This document shows, piece after piece, positions 42,450 through 53,113 of a stretch of DNA of 64,000 bases (within the stretch, counting starts at the first letter, position 1; every line of letters begins with the position of its first letter). The stretch covers positions 5,892,501-5,956,500 of the forward strand of contig NW_026562179.1 in NCBI RefSeq assembly GCF_027943255.1, read 5' to 3'. Below the pieces are notes generated by a model that did not search any database, was not told where the DNA came from, and saw nothing but the letters and a program-made list of their open reading frames with translations. Origin of the DNA: Anastrepha obliqua (Eukaryota > Arthropoda > Insecta > Diptera > Tephritidae). A program made the position numbers and the translations under genes.

Positions 42450-43119
42450 AAACGTCTGCCACGTCCTCACTTCGGCCCAGTGTTGAAGAGGCTCCGTCAA
42501 AATACAGCCGAATTTACCTCCTGGCTGCAATTCATCCAATGGGCACGGTGATACAAAACACCCTGGTTTAGGAGGGAGCAGCACTTGATAATCTCTCTCA
42601 AGCGGTTCCAGACATCAGGATGAGTTATCGTCTGAACGACAATCCCTCATGGTGTTTGGATCCTTTTTTTGCCCATTGATGATCTGTGACTGTACTCCAC
42701 CTATTCCGTACGCTCTAGCACCTGTATCCACAACGAATTTTTCTCCAGCGACCAAATACGCTAACATACGCGCAGTGCCAAGAAGCTCATTCAGCTGCTG
42801 AAACGTTTTCTCCTGTTCCTTGTGCCACACAAACGCACAATTCTTCTTAGTGAAATTGTGAAGACTCCGGACAACATTTGTAAATCCTGGAACAAAATGA
42901 CGGTAATACGTGCACAGTCCTAGAAACCTCGCACTTCGTGCACATTTCCTGGTCGTCGCCATTCTTTTGCTGTTTTTATTTTATCCTCGTCCGTCTTGAT
43001 GCCTTCGGTTGACACCTTATGTACAAGATACGTGACTTCTGTTTTAAGCATCTGTTTTACTGCGGGGCATCCATTTGCGGGAACCAGTTCTCGCACCTTA
43101 GAACTGGTTCGTTTTAGTT
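42450..43119 (-). pseudogene. Gypsy-type LTR retrotransposon RT/RNase H fragment
   Basis: The minus strand reads LVHKVSTEGIKTDEDKIKTA (end of RT), then ARFLGLCTYYRHFVPGF, NFTKKNCAFVWHKEQEKTFQ and VAGEKFVVDTGARAYGIGG (connection and start of RNase H, with the usual DTDAS changed). This is the standard order in Ty3/gypsy pol. No protease or full RT palm is present. Gag of the same strand follows immediately upstream, implying an internal deletion. Confidence 0.8.
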
Positions 43120-43500
43120 TAACGACTGCTGTGCATCTGAAGCACCATTGTTAATTTCAGCTCTTCGCTTTCTTCCTCCTGGGATCGTCTTCGTTGATTG
43201 TGTGGTATACTGCTATTGCGAGCCATATGTCCGGTCTTGCCACAGTTGCAACACTTCAAATCCAAACTTCTTCGTGTAAACTGTGGAAAGGACTCCCTTA
43301 TTAATTTCCTGATGGTTTCCTCCATCGACATGGGCTCTTCAATATCAACCCAGTGGACTATGTGCACTGGCTTGCTCAAGCTAGCTACTGTTTCCTGTAT
43401 CAGCGTAAATGATTCTCTTCCAGCAAACGTCGTCTTGTGTGTTGAGTATGGTACGCGCATTGTGACCGGATCTCGTATACCTCCTTTCACGTTGGTCTCC
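43119..43500 (-). pseudogene. Gypsy-type gag fragment with zinc knuckle
   Basis: Reads KGGIRDPVTMRVPYSTHKTT, ESFTLIQETVASLSKPVHIV, then CCNCGKTGHMARNS, a nucleocapsid CCHC knuckle whose last Cys has been lost (Ser). It lies just upstream of the RT fragment in gag-pol order. The N-terminal gag half is at 45118-45430, separated by the LINE derivative at 43530-45115. Confidence 0.75.
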
Positions 43501-43529
43501 TTGCTGCGGGGATGGGGCTTAAATGGAGG

Positions 43530-45115
43530 TTAAATTCTATTTAGGAATTTAACCCACCGTGAACTAAGAGGAAAGCTCCGTATAGGGATTGGCGAACAAC
43601 CCATTCGCGAAACGGCGCTTGTGCTGTTCGTCCAATCATCTATATGGAGAGTACCGTAGAAAACACATTCCCAAGTCAAGGTGTTCTTGGAATCGTGCCG
43701 AGGGCTGAATGGTGCAGGGAATTGAAACATGTGTATCGCGAACGGGGTTCCCTCTGGAATACCTGGCCGCCTTCGAGAGTAACTGTGGCCTTACCGCGGT
43801 AAGGGGCGCTGCCGCGGGGGACCCCATTACTTACCCTTGAAACTCGTAGGTTGTGGAGCTTGACGCAGTCAGGTGAAGCAACCGTAAGAAGCAAATGATT
43901 ACTACTAATATAAAAGCCAAAAGCAAAAAATTCGTGCCGCGGTACGAGGCAATACCATCTTCCGGAGGATAACCTACTGGCTTCCAGCCAAGATACGACG
44001 GAGTCAGCAAAGAGTAAGGGAAGGGCCAGCCACAGTACTTCCTTACCAAGATAGCAACAACAGCAAACAGACCTACCAACAACATCGCAAAAGGCGGTAG
44101 ACGGCACTCAGAGAGAGAGTTAGGCCGTGCTAGACAAGCATGTAGTTGGAGCACAGGGCGGAGCTCTCCCTTCCTTTGATTCTGCAGGAGCACTTTGAAA
44201 CTCTAGGTCGAAAACAGATCAGACTACACAGTCCTCAACTTAACTTCAAGAAAGACAAGAAAGACGGTACGTTTTAAACCGAGAGCCAAATGGAACAAAG
44301 GGAAGGTGATTGGAAGATACGACATTGAAATATGCACTGACGGATCTAAGATGAACTGTGGTGTGGGAGCTGGGCTCCATTCGGAGCTGATTAACCTATC
44401 TCAGTCAATTAGACTTTCTGACTATACCAGTGAGCTCCAGGCAGAATTTCTAGCGATCAGGGAAGCATGCAAATAACTAGAACTCTACAAGCAAATTGGT
44501 GCAAGAGTAGCCATCTTTTCAGACAGTCAAGCAGCAATCAAGGCCTTAGACTTCAACTCCATGTCATCCAAGCTTGTCTTAGAGTGTAGAAAGGAACTAG
44601 AATTACTTAGTCATCGGCTTGAAATTACTATAATATATTACTCTGAAAATTACTCTAATTACAACAACGAACACACGGCCGTCGTACAAAATCCAAAGAA
44701 CGAATGATCTGTTAGGATCCTCTCGGCCAAACATTTCACGCATCACTGCAACCGTTACAGACCATTGGAAAGAAGGGGATCATGCAGCTAGACTCATACC
44801 TAACCTTCAATCCCATCAGCAGAAGCTTTCAAGCGGAATGGGTGAAGGAAAGTCTTTTCCACTACTTATGTGAATGTCCAGGGCTAGCTAGGGCACGCCT
44901 CCCCTCTTTCGGTAAGCCTTTCTTACAAAAAATTCAGGAGATCTCAGACATCGAGATAAAGGATTTGATGTTATACTTGGACCTCACTAAATGGATCTGA
45001 CTTGGAAACAAAAAAAAACATCATCACACGAGGACAGTGGTAGTAAAAGGGTGCTGGTCACGAATTAGGATTATTTCAGTGGAAATACTCAACCAATTAA
45101 ACAACAACAACAACA
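43530..45115 (+). mobile_element. Internally deleted LOA-like LINE inserted in gypsy gag
   Basis: The left part (43530-44230) resembles a LINE leader and ORF1 start (SSSEDNLLASSQDT in the 43950-43990 region). The right part (from about 44310) is the RNase H and C-terminus of ORF2, and the end is a tail of AAC repeats (45102-45115). Endonuclease and RT are missing. Having both true ends without the middle suggests a deletion derivative that could have moved in trans. Gypsy gag lies on both sides on the other strand. Confidence 0.6.
44310..45000 (+). pseudogene. RNase H and C-terminal tail of a LOA-like ORF2
   Basis: Reads YDIEICTDGSKMNCGVGAGL, SELQAEFLAIREACK, a stop, VAIFSDSQAAIKALDFNSMS (catalytic Asp/Glu/Asp of RNase H), then degraded sequence. 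The C-terminal tail ESLFHYLCECPGLARARLPS and LMLYLDLTKWI ends at 45000. The VPGHRN block is lost. It parallels 62609-64000 on the other strand. Confidence 0.85.
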
Positions 45116-45117
45116 TA

Positions 45118-45430
45118 CCTCTTATGAATGCTTGGAACTTCATCACTTCCACGTTATCTGCTGCTTCCTTTGCATATGACATACGCTAAGCTCTCAAATC
45201 GATTTGTCCTCAAACTGCAATTCAGCAGTTCCATCTGGAAAATTTGCTGTCTGTGGCCACTCCTGTAACGTCTCTCTATTCCTGTCGTCAGACTCTCATA
45301 GCTGCCCCGATCGGCTTCTGAAACTGCCTGCAGTACTTCATCGGCGGAATCCTTAAGAGAGACACCGAATGCAGCAACTGATGTTGATTTGTTGAAGGAG
45401 CAATTTCTTTGGCACTTCTTTTTTCGCCTT
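45118..45430 (-). pseudogene. Gypsy-type gag, N-terminal half
   Basis: On the minus strand broken frames give LADEVLQAVSEADRGSYESL, TTGIERRY, RSGHRQQIFQMELLNCSLRT and FESLAYVICKGSS, matching the order of gypsy gag (short helix, RYGS-like, QLK.RRQ.. block, LAYP..). It is the upstream part of the gag at 43119-43500. Confidence 0.55.
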
Positions 45431-45518
45431 TTTCTGTCTTGTCGTTGTCAAGGCGAATTCATATTTTTGTTTTAAAATCTTTCGTGTTTTGCCGCAGTAT
45501 ATTGCAACAAATGTAACT

Positions 45519-46845
45519 CAGAGAACGTTAATGTATAGAGAAGTCTCAATGACAGGAACGTATGGAATTTCGAGGGGTACTCGTTTTGCGCGCGTGGTAC
45601 ACCACAGCCACATTTTTCACCAAAAGTTAACAGTAAGGGGCTGAATTATGTAAATTTAGCAGCAGTCGATAAGAATTTGTTGGTGATTAGAAGCAAAGAA
45701 TGTTAGGTAGCCTTTTAATATGACCTATGTATATATTTGAATTTTCCAAATCATCCAAAATTATATACATATGTTATGTCTGTCTGTCTGGTGGTGTCTG
45801 TAAAACTTTGTTGAATCCCTCCAACTGAATACAAATCCTCTATAGAAAACGCTTCATTACCAGGCGCACAGGAAGATGGCATATGCAAATGTAAATTTGT
45901 GAATTTGTGAATTTATATACATACGCGCATATGTATATGCTGTGTGTATGTATGCTCACCAGCCACAGCTCAAAATAAAACGGTAAAACTTCTCAAGAAA
46001 TCCAGCGCGCATTCAAAGGCGCAGCGCACATTCATAGGCACAGCATTGTATGTACAGTAACCTTGACATGTTTACAGGCATCTTCAAATGCTCTGATTTC
46101 AGAGTAAGTTTCTAACTTTGCAGATATATGCATAGGTTTTGTGCACTTTTTATCAATTCAAGAACTACATACGTAAAGTAATCTACTAATTAACTATTTG
46201 CCTACTATCAGTTAACATAAAATAATTGTTTCCAAATTTTCTCTTAGTATTAAAATGTTCGAATCAGACCTTTTTTTTAAGCTACTTGCTTTCTTCTGCA
46301 ACTTACTGTATGCTCATGCGCGCACTTGACGCACAGCAGCTGCGGCTGTCGAGCATTTAGAAAGACATATTTACATACATATATTGATGCATACATATGT
46401 ACGATGCCGAGGGCACTCGACTTGACTAAAATTCAAGATTTATCAAATATTGGCAAATAATTCTACGCGAAATATTCCAATATTGACTATTTTCGAATTG
46501 TCCAGAAAATTGACACATGGGCGGCTCGTTTTATGAATGAAAGTACTTGCTCTTAGAAGTATGAGCTCGAATTTATCAATGAATTTTTTGATGATGAGTT
46601 TTTGTTGTACAGTACAATAGTTGAAACTGCTCGGCGCCGCCGCGACTATTCAGCGCTATGGCAACTAGAATGATGGCCGCTACGCCTTGAACGACATACG
46701 CATTTTGAGGAATAAAGTGAGTGCCCTGTGTGTGCGGTTGTATGAACATGCATATGTGTATATTAATAAGCATTGTTTTGCTTGAATTCAATTCACATAT
46801 TTATATTTGCATATGCCATCTTCCTGTGTGCCTGGTACAGAGAAC
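45519..46845 (+). repeat. Arm A of the composite
   Basis: Runs from AGAGAACGTTAATG to GTGCCTGGTA. Within it CAGGCGCACAGGAAGATGG (near 45865) and its inverse (near 46840) form an inner inverted pair, so a sub-element of about 970 bp seems embedded. It holds extra sequence (46060-46400) absent from A'. A 71-codon minus-strand frame (46576-46791) is shared with A'. Confidence 0.8.
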
Positions 46846-46846
46846 G

Positions 46847-47929
46847 TTAAATATAGAGAATTCTCACGAGCTACGAATAGTGTGAATTGTCAAAAATGAA
46901 GTGAAACCGCGAACACTATTTCACCTCGCTTAACTCGACAGCGGGGAAGTTCTTAACAGAGCTGATTACAGTGAATTATGTACAAGTACATTGGCTCTGC
47001 TCAGTTTTTGGTTTCTGTATGAAATCAAATTGACGAATGCCGACGGCATTTTGCAAGGCATTTTTGCTTGTGCATTTTTATGTTCCCTTGGTAAACGAGA
47101 ATTTATTCAATTTATATTTTCAAACAAATACAACCAAATAAAGATTTAAAATCCAAGATTTAAAATCAAAGTAACTTTAATGCACACATTTTGTTGTGTG
47201 CGTTTTAGTAAATTTGATGAAAATTTTTACTAATTTTTCGAGTCGAAATTAATTTTAGACAAAAATTCAAAGAGCATATTGGTATATTGATGAATATATG
47301 TATATGTATATCAATATATGTAATTATATATACATATATTTTGTTAGTTATATTTGTGCAAAAGTTCAATTGCATCTTCAATTCTTATAGTGTTAGAAAT
47401 GTATGTATGTATGTGCACACGCACTGCAGCAACAATGACCTACCTCACGACGCATTGCCTTATCATATTTATGTGCATTTGAATATGCATTTTTTATATT
47501 GTGCCAAACGAAAGTTTTTTAAATTTACCTATGTATATTACAGGGAATAAATCATATATGTATGCATTTTATAGATAGTACCAAACTTTGAAATTTAAAA
47601 TAAATAAAATAAAACTTCAATGAAACGTATTTGCATACATATATGGGACAACTAAGTTCTATTGCATCTTTAATAAATATAGTGTTGCACTCATATGTAT
47701 GCACTGAAGCAACATGACCTACCTCACGAGCATCGCCTTATCATATTGCATGCAATAATTAGGAAGTAAATATTCGAATGATCGAATTCCTGCAAATGCT
47801 AAAACAACTTCTTCTGCATATGCATCGACGTATGTACATGTGCGTATATGTACACTTGATGCCCTAACTATATCTATCTATGTACGTTCAATTGATCCAA
47901 TCAATAAATTCTGTATACAAAACGATTCA
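46847..47929 (+). repeat. Arm B of the composite
   Basis: Runs from AGAGAACGTTAAATATAG to ATTACC. It is rich in TATGTATG and holds two copies of an internal CAACA(A)TGACCTACCTCACGA segment (47430 and 47710). No gene seen. Confidence 0.75.
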
Positions 47930-48987
47930 TTACCAGGCACACAGGAAGATGGCATATGCAAATATAAATATGTGAATTGAATTCAAGCAAAACAATGCTT
48001 ATTAATATACACATATGCATGTGCATACAACCGCACACACAGGGCACTCGCTTTATTTCTCAAAATGCGTATGTAGTTCAAAGCTAAAATTCTATGCCTC
48101 GCGACTACAAGAACAAAATGCAGTCTTAGGCGCAGGCGTAGCGGCCATCATTCTAGTTGCCATAGCGCTGAACAGTCGCGGCGGCGCCGAACAGTTTCAA
48201 CTATTGTACTGTGCAACAAAAACTCATCATCAAAAAATTCATTGATAAGTTCGAGCTCATAGTTCTAAGAGCAAGAACTTTCATTCATAAAACGAGCCGC
48301 CCATATGCCAATTTTCTCTACAATTCGAAAATAGTAAATATTGGAATATTTCGCGTAGAATTATTTGCCAATATTTGATAAATCTTCAATTTTTGTCAAG
48401 TCGAGTGCCCGCGGCTTCGTACATATGTATGCATCAATATATGTACGTAAATATGTGTATATGTACAATGCTGTGCCTATGAATGTGCGCAGCGCCTATA
48501 AGCGCGCTGGATTTCTTGAGAAGTCTACCGTTTTATTTTGAGCTGTCGCTAGTGAGCATACATACACACAGCATATACATATGCGCGTATGTATATAAAT
48601 TCACAAATTCACAAATTTACATTTGCATATGCCATCTTCCTGTGCGCCTGGTAATGAAGCGTTTTCTATAGAGGATTTGTATTGAGTTGGAGGGATTCAA
48701 CAAAGTTTTACAGACACCAGACAGACAGACTAACTACATAATATAATTTTGGATGATTTGGAAAAATTCAAATATATAGGTCATATTAAAAAGCTACCTA
48801 ACATTCTTTGCTTCTAATCACCAACAAATTCTTATCGACTGCTGCTAAATTTACATAATTCAGCCCCTCACTGTTAATTTTTGTTGAAAAATGTGGATAT
48901 GGTGAAATTGTCTTCGCGAGACGAGTACCCCTCGAAATTCCATACGTTCCTGTCATTGAGACTTCTCTATACATTAACGTTCTCTGC
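47930..48987 (-). repeat. Arm A' of the composite, inverse of A
   Basis: Starts AGGCACACAGGAAGATGGCA and ends CATTAACGTTCTCT. The frame at 48135-48245 encodes IILVAIALNSRGGAEQFQLL, the same peptide as in arm A. Confidence 0.8.
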
Positions 48988-49903
48988 CTGGTAATGAAGC
49001 GTTTTGAATACAGAATTTTTTGATTTGTTTGAAGGGATATGGGCACCAAGTGTACATACGCACATACAAATATGTACATTAATATTCAAAAGAAATTTGT
49101 TACAGCATTTGTGAGGCAGGAATTTGATCATTAGGTTATTTACATGAAATATAAGGCGATTCTCGTGAGGTAGGTCATGTTGCTTCAGTGCACACATATG
49201 CGTGCAACACTATATTTAATAAAGATGCAATTGAACTTAGTTTTCCCATATATGCAAATACGTTTCTTTGAAGTTTTCATTTATTTATTTTAAAGTTTTA
49301 TACTATCTAGAAAATGCATACATACAAATGTAGGTATATTATTATTCCCTGTAATAAAATGTAAATTGAAAAAAATTTGGTTTGGCAAAGAAACAAATAA
49401 ATGCATATTCAAATGTAAATACATATGTCGATATACCAAAACACTTGTATGCTATGAATTAATTTCGACTCAAAAAATTTGTAAGTATTTTCATCAAATT
49501 TGTTTAATTTTAAATTTACTAAACCGCACATACCAAAATGTGAGAGGTAAATTAAATCAAAATATTAAAGTTACTTTGATTTGAAATGTTGGCGCATATA
49601 ATAAATATTCAATCATTTTTTCTTCATCACCTTTGTTTTAAAATACAAATTGAATAAATTTTCGTTTATCAAGGGAACATAAAAATGCACAAGCAAATAC
49701 TTTGCAAAGTGCCGTCGGCTATTCATCAATTTGATTTCCTACAGAAGCCAAAAACTGTTCAGGGCCAATATGCTAACGGAGAAATCGCTGTAAAACATCT
49801 CTGTTAAAAGTTTCACCACACCCCGGCGGCAGTTAGACTTCATTTTTGACAATTCCACTATTCGTAGCTCGTGAGAATTCTCTATATTTAACGTTCTCTG
49901 TAT
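48988..49903 (-). repeat. Arm B' of the composite, inverse of B
   Basis: Starts GCCTGGTAATGAAGCG and ends TTTAACGTTCTCT. It contains the inverse of the B blocks (TCGTGAGGTAGGTCATG near 49165, GGGAACATAAAAATGCAC near 49672). No gene seen. Confidence 0.75.
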
Positions 49904-49949
49904 AACTCGTTCATAAACGCAAGGTACAGTCGAAATACATGAAATAAAC

Positions 49950-51180
49950 GACAAGGAAAAGGAAAATACGCTTGTTCCGGCGGATATGAATTGCAGTTTC
50001 ACAGAGTATAATAAATATTGGATCACCTGCTAACACACCGGCAGAGAAAAAATATTTTGAAACGTAAAACTCGCTTAGCAAGCTCGGAGAACAAATCATA
50101 GCCTTGCTGAGCATGATAAATGAAAACGAAGGAAAGCGATATCAAGTGTAAAGATGTAGATTATATCAGACTAATGCAGTTGCAATCCGATGATGAGAGT
50201 GAACCAAGTGCACTAAGAAGAAATCCATTGAATATGCTGACCTGGGAAAAATATGGAAGCGAAAGACGCTAGAGAGAGACCATATAAAAAGGAAATGGCG
50301 AAAGAAAGTCCTGCGGTGTTTTTACTGGATAAACTGCAGAGAATCAATAGCCAAATCGTTTCAAAATTGCGTGCATTGTATGGCAGCGAAAGGTCCAAAG
50401 GAGAGAGGTCATGGCAGAATACAGCTATGCAACGCAGGTTCACTATTTGAGCGAGTGGCCATGGATCTGGAGGGTCCGTTTCAACTAGTGTCTTCGACAA
50501 CAAATATCTTCTCGCTGTTACTTTAGTAGGTGGCCAGAAGTGTACGCTCTACCAAACCAAGAGGTCAAGAACATTGCTGAGGCTTTTGTGCAGAATTGGG
50601 TGACTAGATTTGGAGCACCTATTGGAATGAATTCATACCAAGGAAGGAACTTCGAATCCGCAGTATTTGAAGAGATGTGTTACTTGTTGGGAATTACCCT
50701 TGCACCCCCGATCAGATGGGTTGAAAGATTCCATGGGACCCTGGAGGAGCACTTGCGAATGGTAGTTAGAAAGTGCCAACAAAATTTTGACAAACACATC
50801 CAAATGTTCCTGTAGGCCTATTTCTTGGCTGTGGATGACACTTCAGGCCAATCGCCGACAAGGACTATCATTGGAAGTGTTGTATGGCTTCCGGCTGATT
50901 TATCGTTCGATAAAGGTGCCGCTCCTGAAATAGGTAGTTATGTGTAAACACTGCAGGATGACATGGATGAAATGCATCATCATGTGAAGTAATATTATAT
51001 ACCCAGAAAGAATAAGAAAGGGATTTCTCCAAAGCTGCAAGCGTCCTGTAGTACCACATCAGGTGATTAAAGGATTGCAATGCATAGCTGCACAGGGAAA
51101 AATCAAAATACTGAATATAAAAGATTGGCTCCATTTAGATCGAAGGATTTGATGTCTAATCAGGACGATCAGACTTAAGT
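49950..51180 (+). pseudogene. Gypsy-type retrotransposon remnant: gag start and integrase
   Basis: Near 50030-50150 the plus strand reads NTPAEKKYFET, NSLSKLGEQIIALLSMINEN, a gag-like start. After a deletion the integrase core appears: RVAMDLEGPFQ, SRWPEVYALPNQEVKNIAEA, FVQNWVTRFGAPIGMNSYQG, RNFESAVFEEMCYLLGI and VERFHGTLEEHLRMVVRKCQ (50540-50815). Then degraded sequence (DDTSGQSPTRTI, RLPADLSF). The integrase Asp in the HSDQG position is lost (NSYQG). Integrase would join element DNA to the genome; this one is dead. Confidence 0.85.
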
Positions 51181-51186
51181 GGAGTG

Positions 51187-51597
51187 TTGTAAATCTGGAG
51201 GCTGCGCGAACCTATTGACAACAATGGCAAGGGAATGCGATACTAAAATAAAAACATGAATTAGTCTTGACAGCGACAACAGATGGCGGATAAGAACTTA
51301 CCAGAAGATACGAACTGACAGATCTAGAAATTACGATAGTTATTAAGCACATGTATATAAGCAGAGGCACATGCGCATAGGGCATTCATTTGTAAGTTGA
51401 TTTTGTAAGTGAATAAACAAATAGTAATAGAGTAATTCAGTAGTAAGTTAAACGTGTAAGCATATAAACGATAAGTAATAAAGTGATTCACTAAAGCAAG
51501 AAAGTGTATTGATAATAGTTTGTGACTTTTATGTGATAATCTCGATCTCGAGTGATCAGAGGGATTATTGTAAAAAATTTATTTGAATTTTAATAAT
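51187..51597 (+). repeat. Probable 3' LTR of the gypsy remnant
   Basis: After the integrase relic the sequence starts TGTTGTAAATCTGG and is non-coding. It contains AATAAA-type signals (51411-51425 and 51479) and runs to the MITE insertion at 51598. There is no second LTR in the window for comparison, so the call rests on position and the TG start. Confidence 0.45.
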
Positions 51598-52790
51598 ACG
51601 TTCACATATAAGTAGGTGATCTACCTTTTCGTGCTTAACTTTCAATTCGCAATCAAAAAGCGCGATTTCCCATACTAAATTTCTCTCCCAAACTCTGAGA
51701 TTACAAAATAGTCACAGATGATAACCATACTTTTTGACATACCTACAACACTGTGTTATCGATAATTATTATTACGAATGTAAAGAGAAATATCAAAATT
51801 AAAACTAAATGAAATGGACGCCGGCAAAGAAAACAGGTCTGTAAAAATAATTCTAATAAAATTTGTGTTAAATATTATTAACTAGCTTCAACCCGCGGCC
51901 CCGCTCGCATAGGAGTAGTTTTGAGGGATTTAGGATATGTATATAAAAGAATTACAAAGAATAATTTCATAGAAAATAATTTTTTATTAATAATCATAAT
52001 ATTACAATACCCGGCATCCGTTGCTGTGCCTCGTTGAATAAAATCAAAACAACCAATCAGAAAAATATAACGCAAAACTATTTTTATTAATTTTCTATCT
52101 CAAACCGTTTTTGAACTTTCCATTTGGATCATAGTTGAACAGCTTATGCGGATTATGAAGTCTAGAGTGTGCTATAAATAGTGGGAAATAGGAAAAACTA
52201 AGATTTTTTAGATTAAATTTAAGCAAATATTCGATTATTAGTGACGAATGAGAGTGGAGGCGTGACCTGGGGCTGTGGAAAGGGAGTTCCATCATAACCT
52301 TCATTGGGTGAAAATATGAATGTATAAAAATGTTTACGTCATTTGGTGTTGTCGTTTCGTAGTGATGCGCGGGCATCGTACAGACATTCACCTTTATAGT
52401 ATAGATTATGAATTCATTTTACAGAAAAAAGCGTGTGCCCATAAACGTTTCGTCCTCTTATTACTTATTATAAAATGTAATATCGAATTTCGCATGCGTA
52501 TCACTGCTATAATTTTTTGGAACCTCAGTAAACGTCGTTTATGGATTTCCTCCAACTGCTTATTGCTACATAGCAGCCAATTCCGCAATAAAATTAGCTA
52601 TTCCTTCTTTTTGTATTTTCTTCAATAAATAATTAAATTAACCAAATAATTAAACAAATCAAAAACACCGAAATATTCCACCTAAATAATTTCTATGAAG
52701 AAAAACCTTTCACAACAGTATTCAGAGCTGATTGTCAATTTTTAATTTAATTTTGTGGATTTATTGGTAATTAATGCATATGTGAACGTA
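51598..52790 (-). mobile_element. Small inverted-repeat DNA element, copy B, interrupted by Helitron H4
   Basis: The ends ACGTTCACATATAAG and GCATATGTGAACGTA match copy A (4119-4807) in reverse orientation, and so do interior segments (ACAGACCTGTTTTCTTTGCC, and the peptide NKQLEEIHKRRLLRFQKIIA at 52406-52588). Without the 524-bp Helitron it would be about 670 bp, like copy A (689 bp). The basic helix followed by KRTKRLWAHAFF resembles a Harbinger transposase start. It lies in or next to the gypsy LTR. Confidence 0.7.
51882..52405 (-). mobile_element. Helitron H4, short non-autonomous
   Basis: On the minus strand it starts TCTATACTATAAAGGTGAAT after an A (52406) and ends GAAGCTAG before a T (51881), with a GC-rich region (GCGAGCGGGGCCGCGGG) just inside the 3' end. 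It is exactly absent from copy A of the host element. No coding frame. Confidence 0.8.
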
Positions 52791-52791
52791 C

Positions 52792-53113
52792 TTCAACCTA
52801 AGAAAATTCGTAACAATATTATGAATGGACATAATAAAGTAGCATATGTACTCAACTGCTGTTAAATTTACACAATTCAGTCTTTTCCTGTTATTTTATT
52901 GTGAAATAGGTGTACACGGTGAATTACACTGCACAACAGCATTTCTGATGATTGGGTTATGATACATGTTTTTAGTCCAATTTTTAATGACAATTTCAAA
53001 TCTGTAACTGAAATTCCTGTATCAGCTCTATATGACTCTATATTACACATTTGACTTTTTGTAATAAAACACTATAGATTTAAAGATTATTTTAGTTTAT
53101 TGCCTTCTTAAGT
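52792..53113. other. Intergenic stretch with a fold-back family scrap
   Basis: 52855-52920 (CAACTGCTGTTAAATTTACA followed by CAATTCAG) resembles 48837-48900 of arm A'. The rest is AT-rich and without recognisable features; it contains the presumed 3' untranslated region of the gene at 53114. Confidence 0.45.

Larger units (their letters stand above)
45519..49903. mobile_element. Fold-back-like composite with interleaved inverted arms (A-B-A'-B')
   Basis: Both outer ends read AGAGAACGTTAA inward and the flanks are ATGTAACTC (left) and GTATAACTC (right), a 9-bp near-duplication (7 of 9). Inside, A (45519-46845) is the inverse of A' (47930-48987) and B (46847-47929) is the inverse of B' (48988-49903). 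Each internal joint has AGAGAACG or the motif CAGGC(A/G)CACAGGAAGATGG. The 9-bp duplication hints at a Mutator-like or fold-back element. I find no transposase. A single A-type arm recurs at 60094-60840. Confidence 0.75.

Noticed and set aside
43676..44193. Overlapping minus-strand frames of 120 and 143 codons as genes
   Set aside because: They lie opposite a LINE leader and ORF1 start, have no recognisable motif, and the GC-rich leader keeps several frames open.
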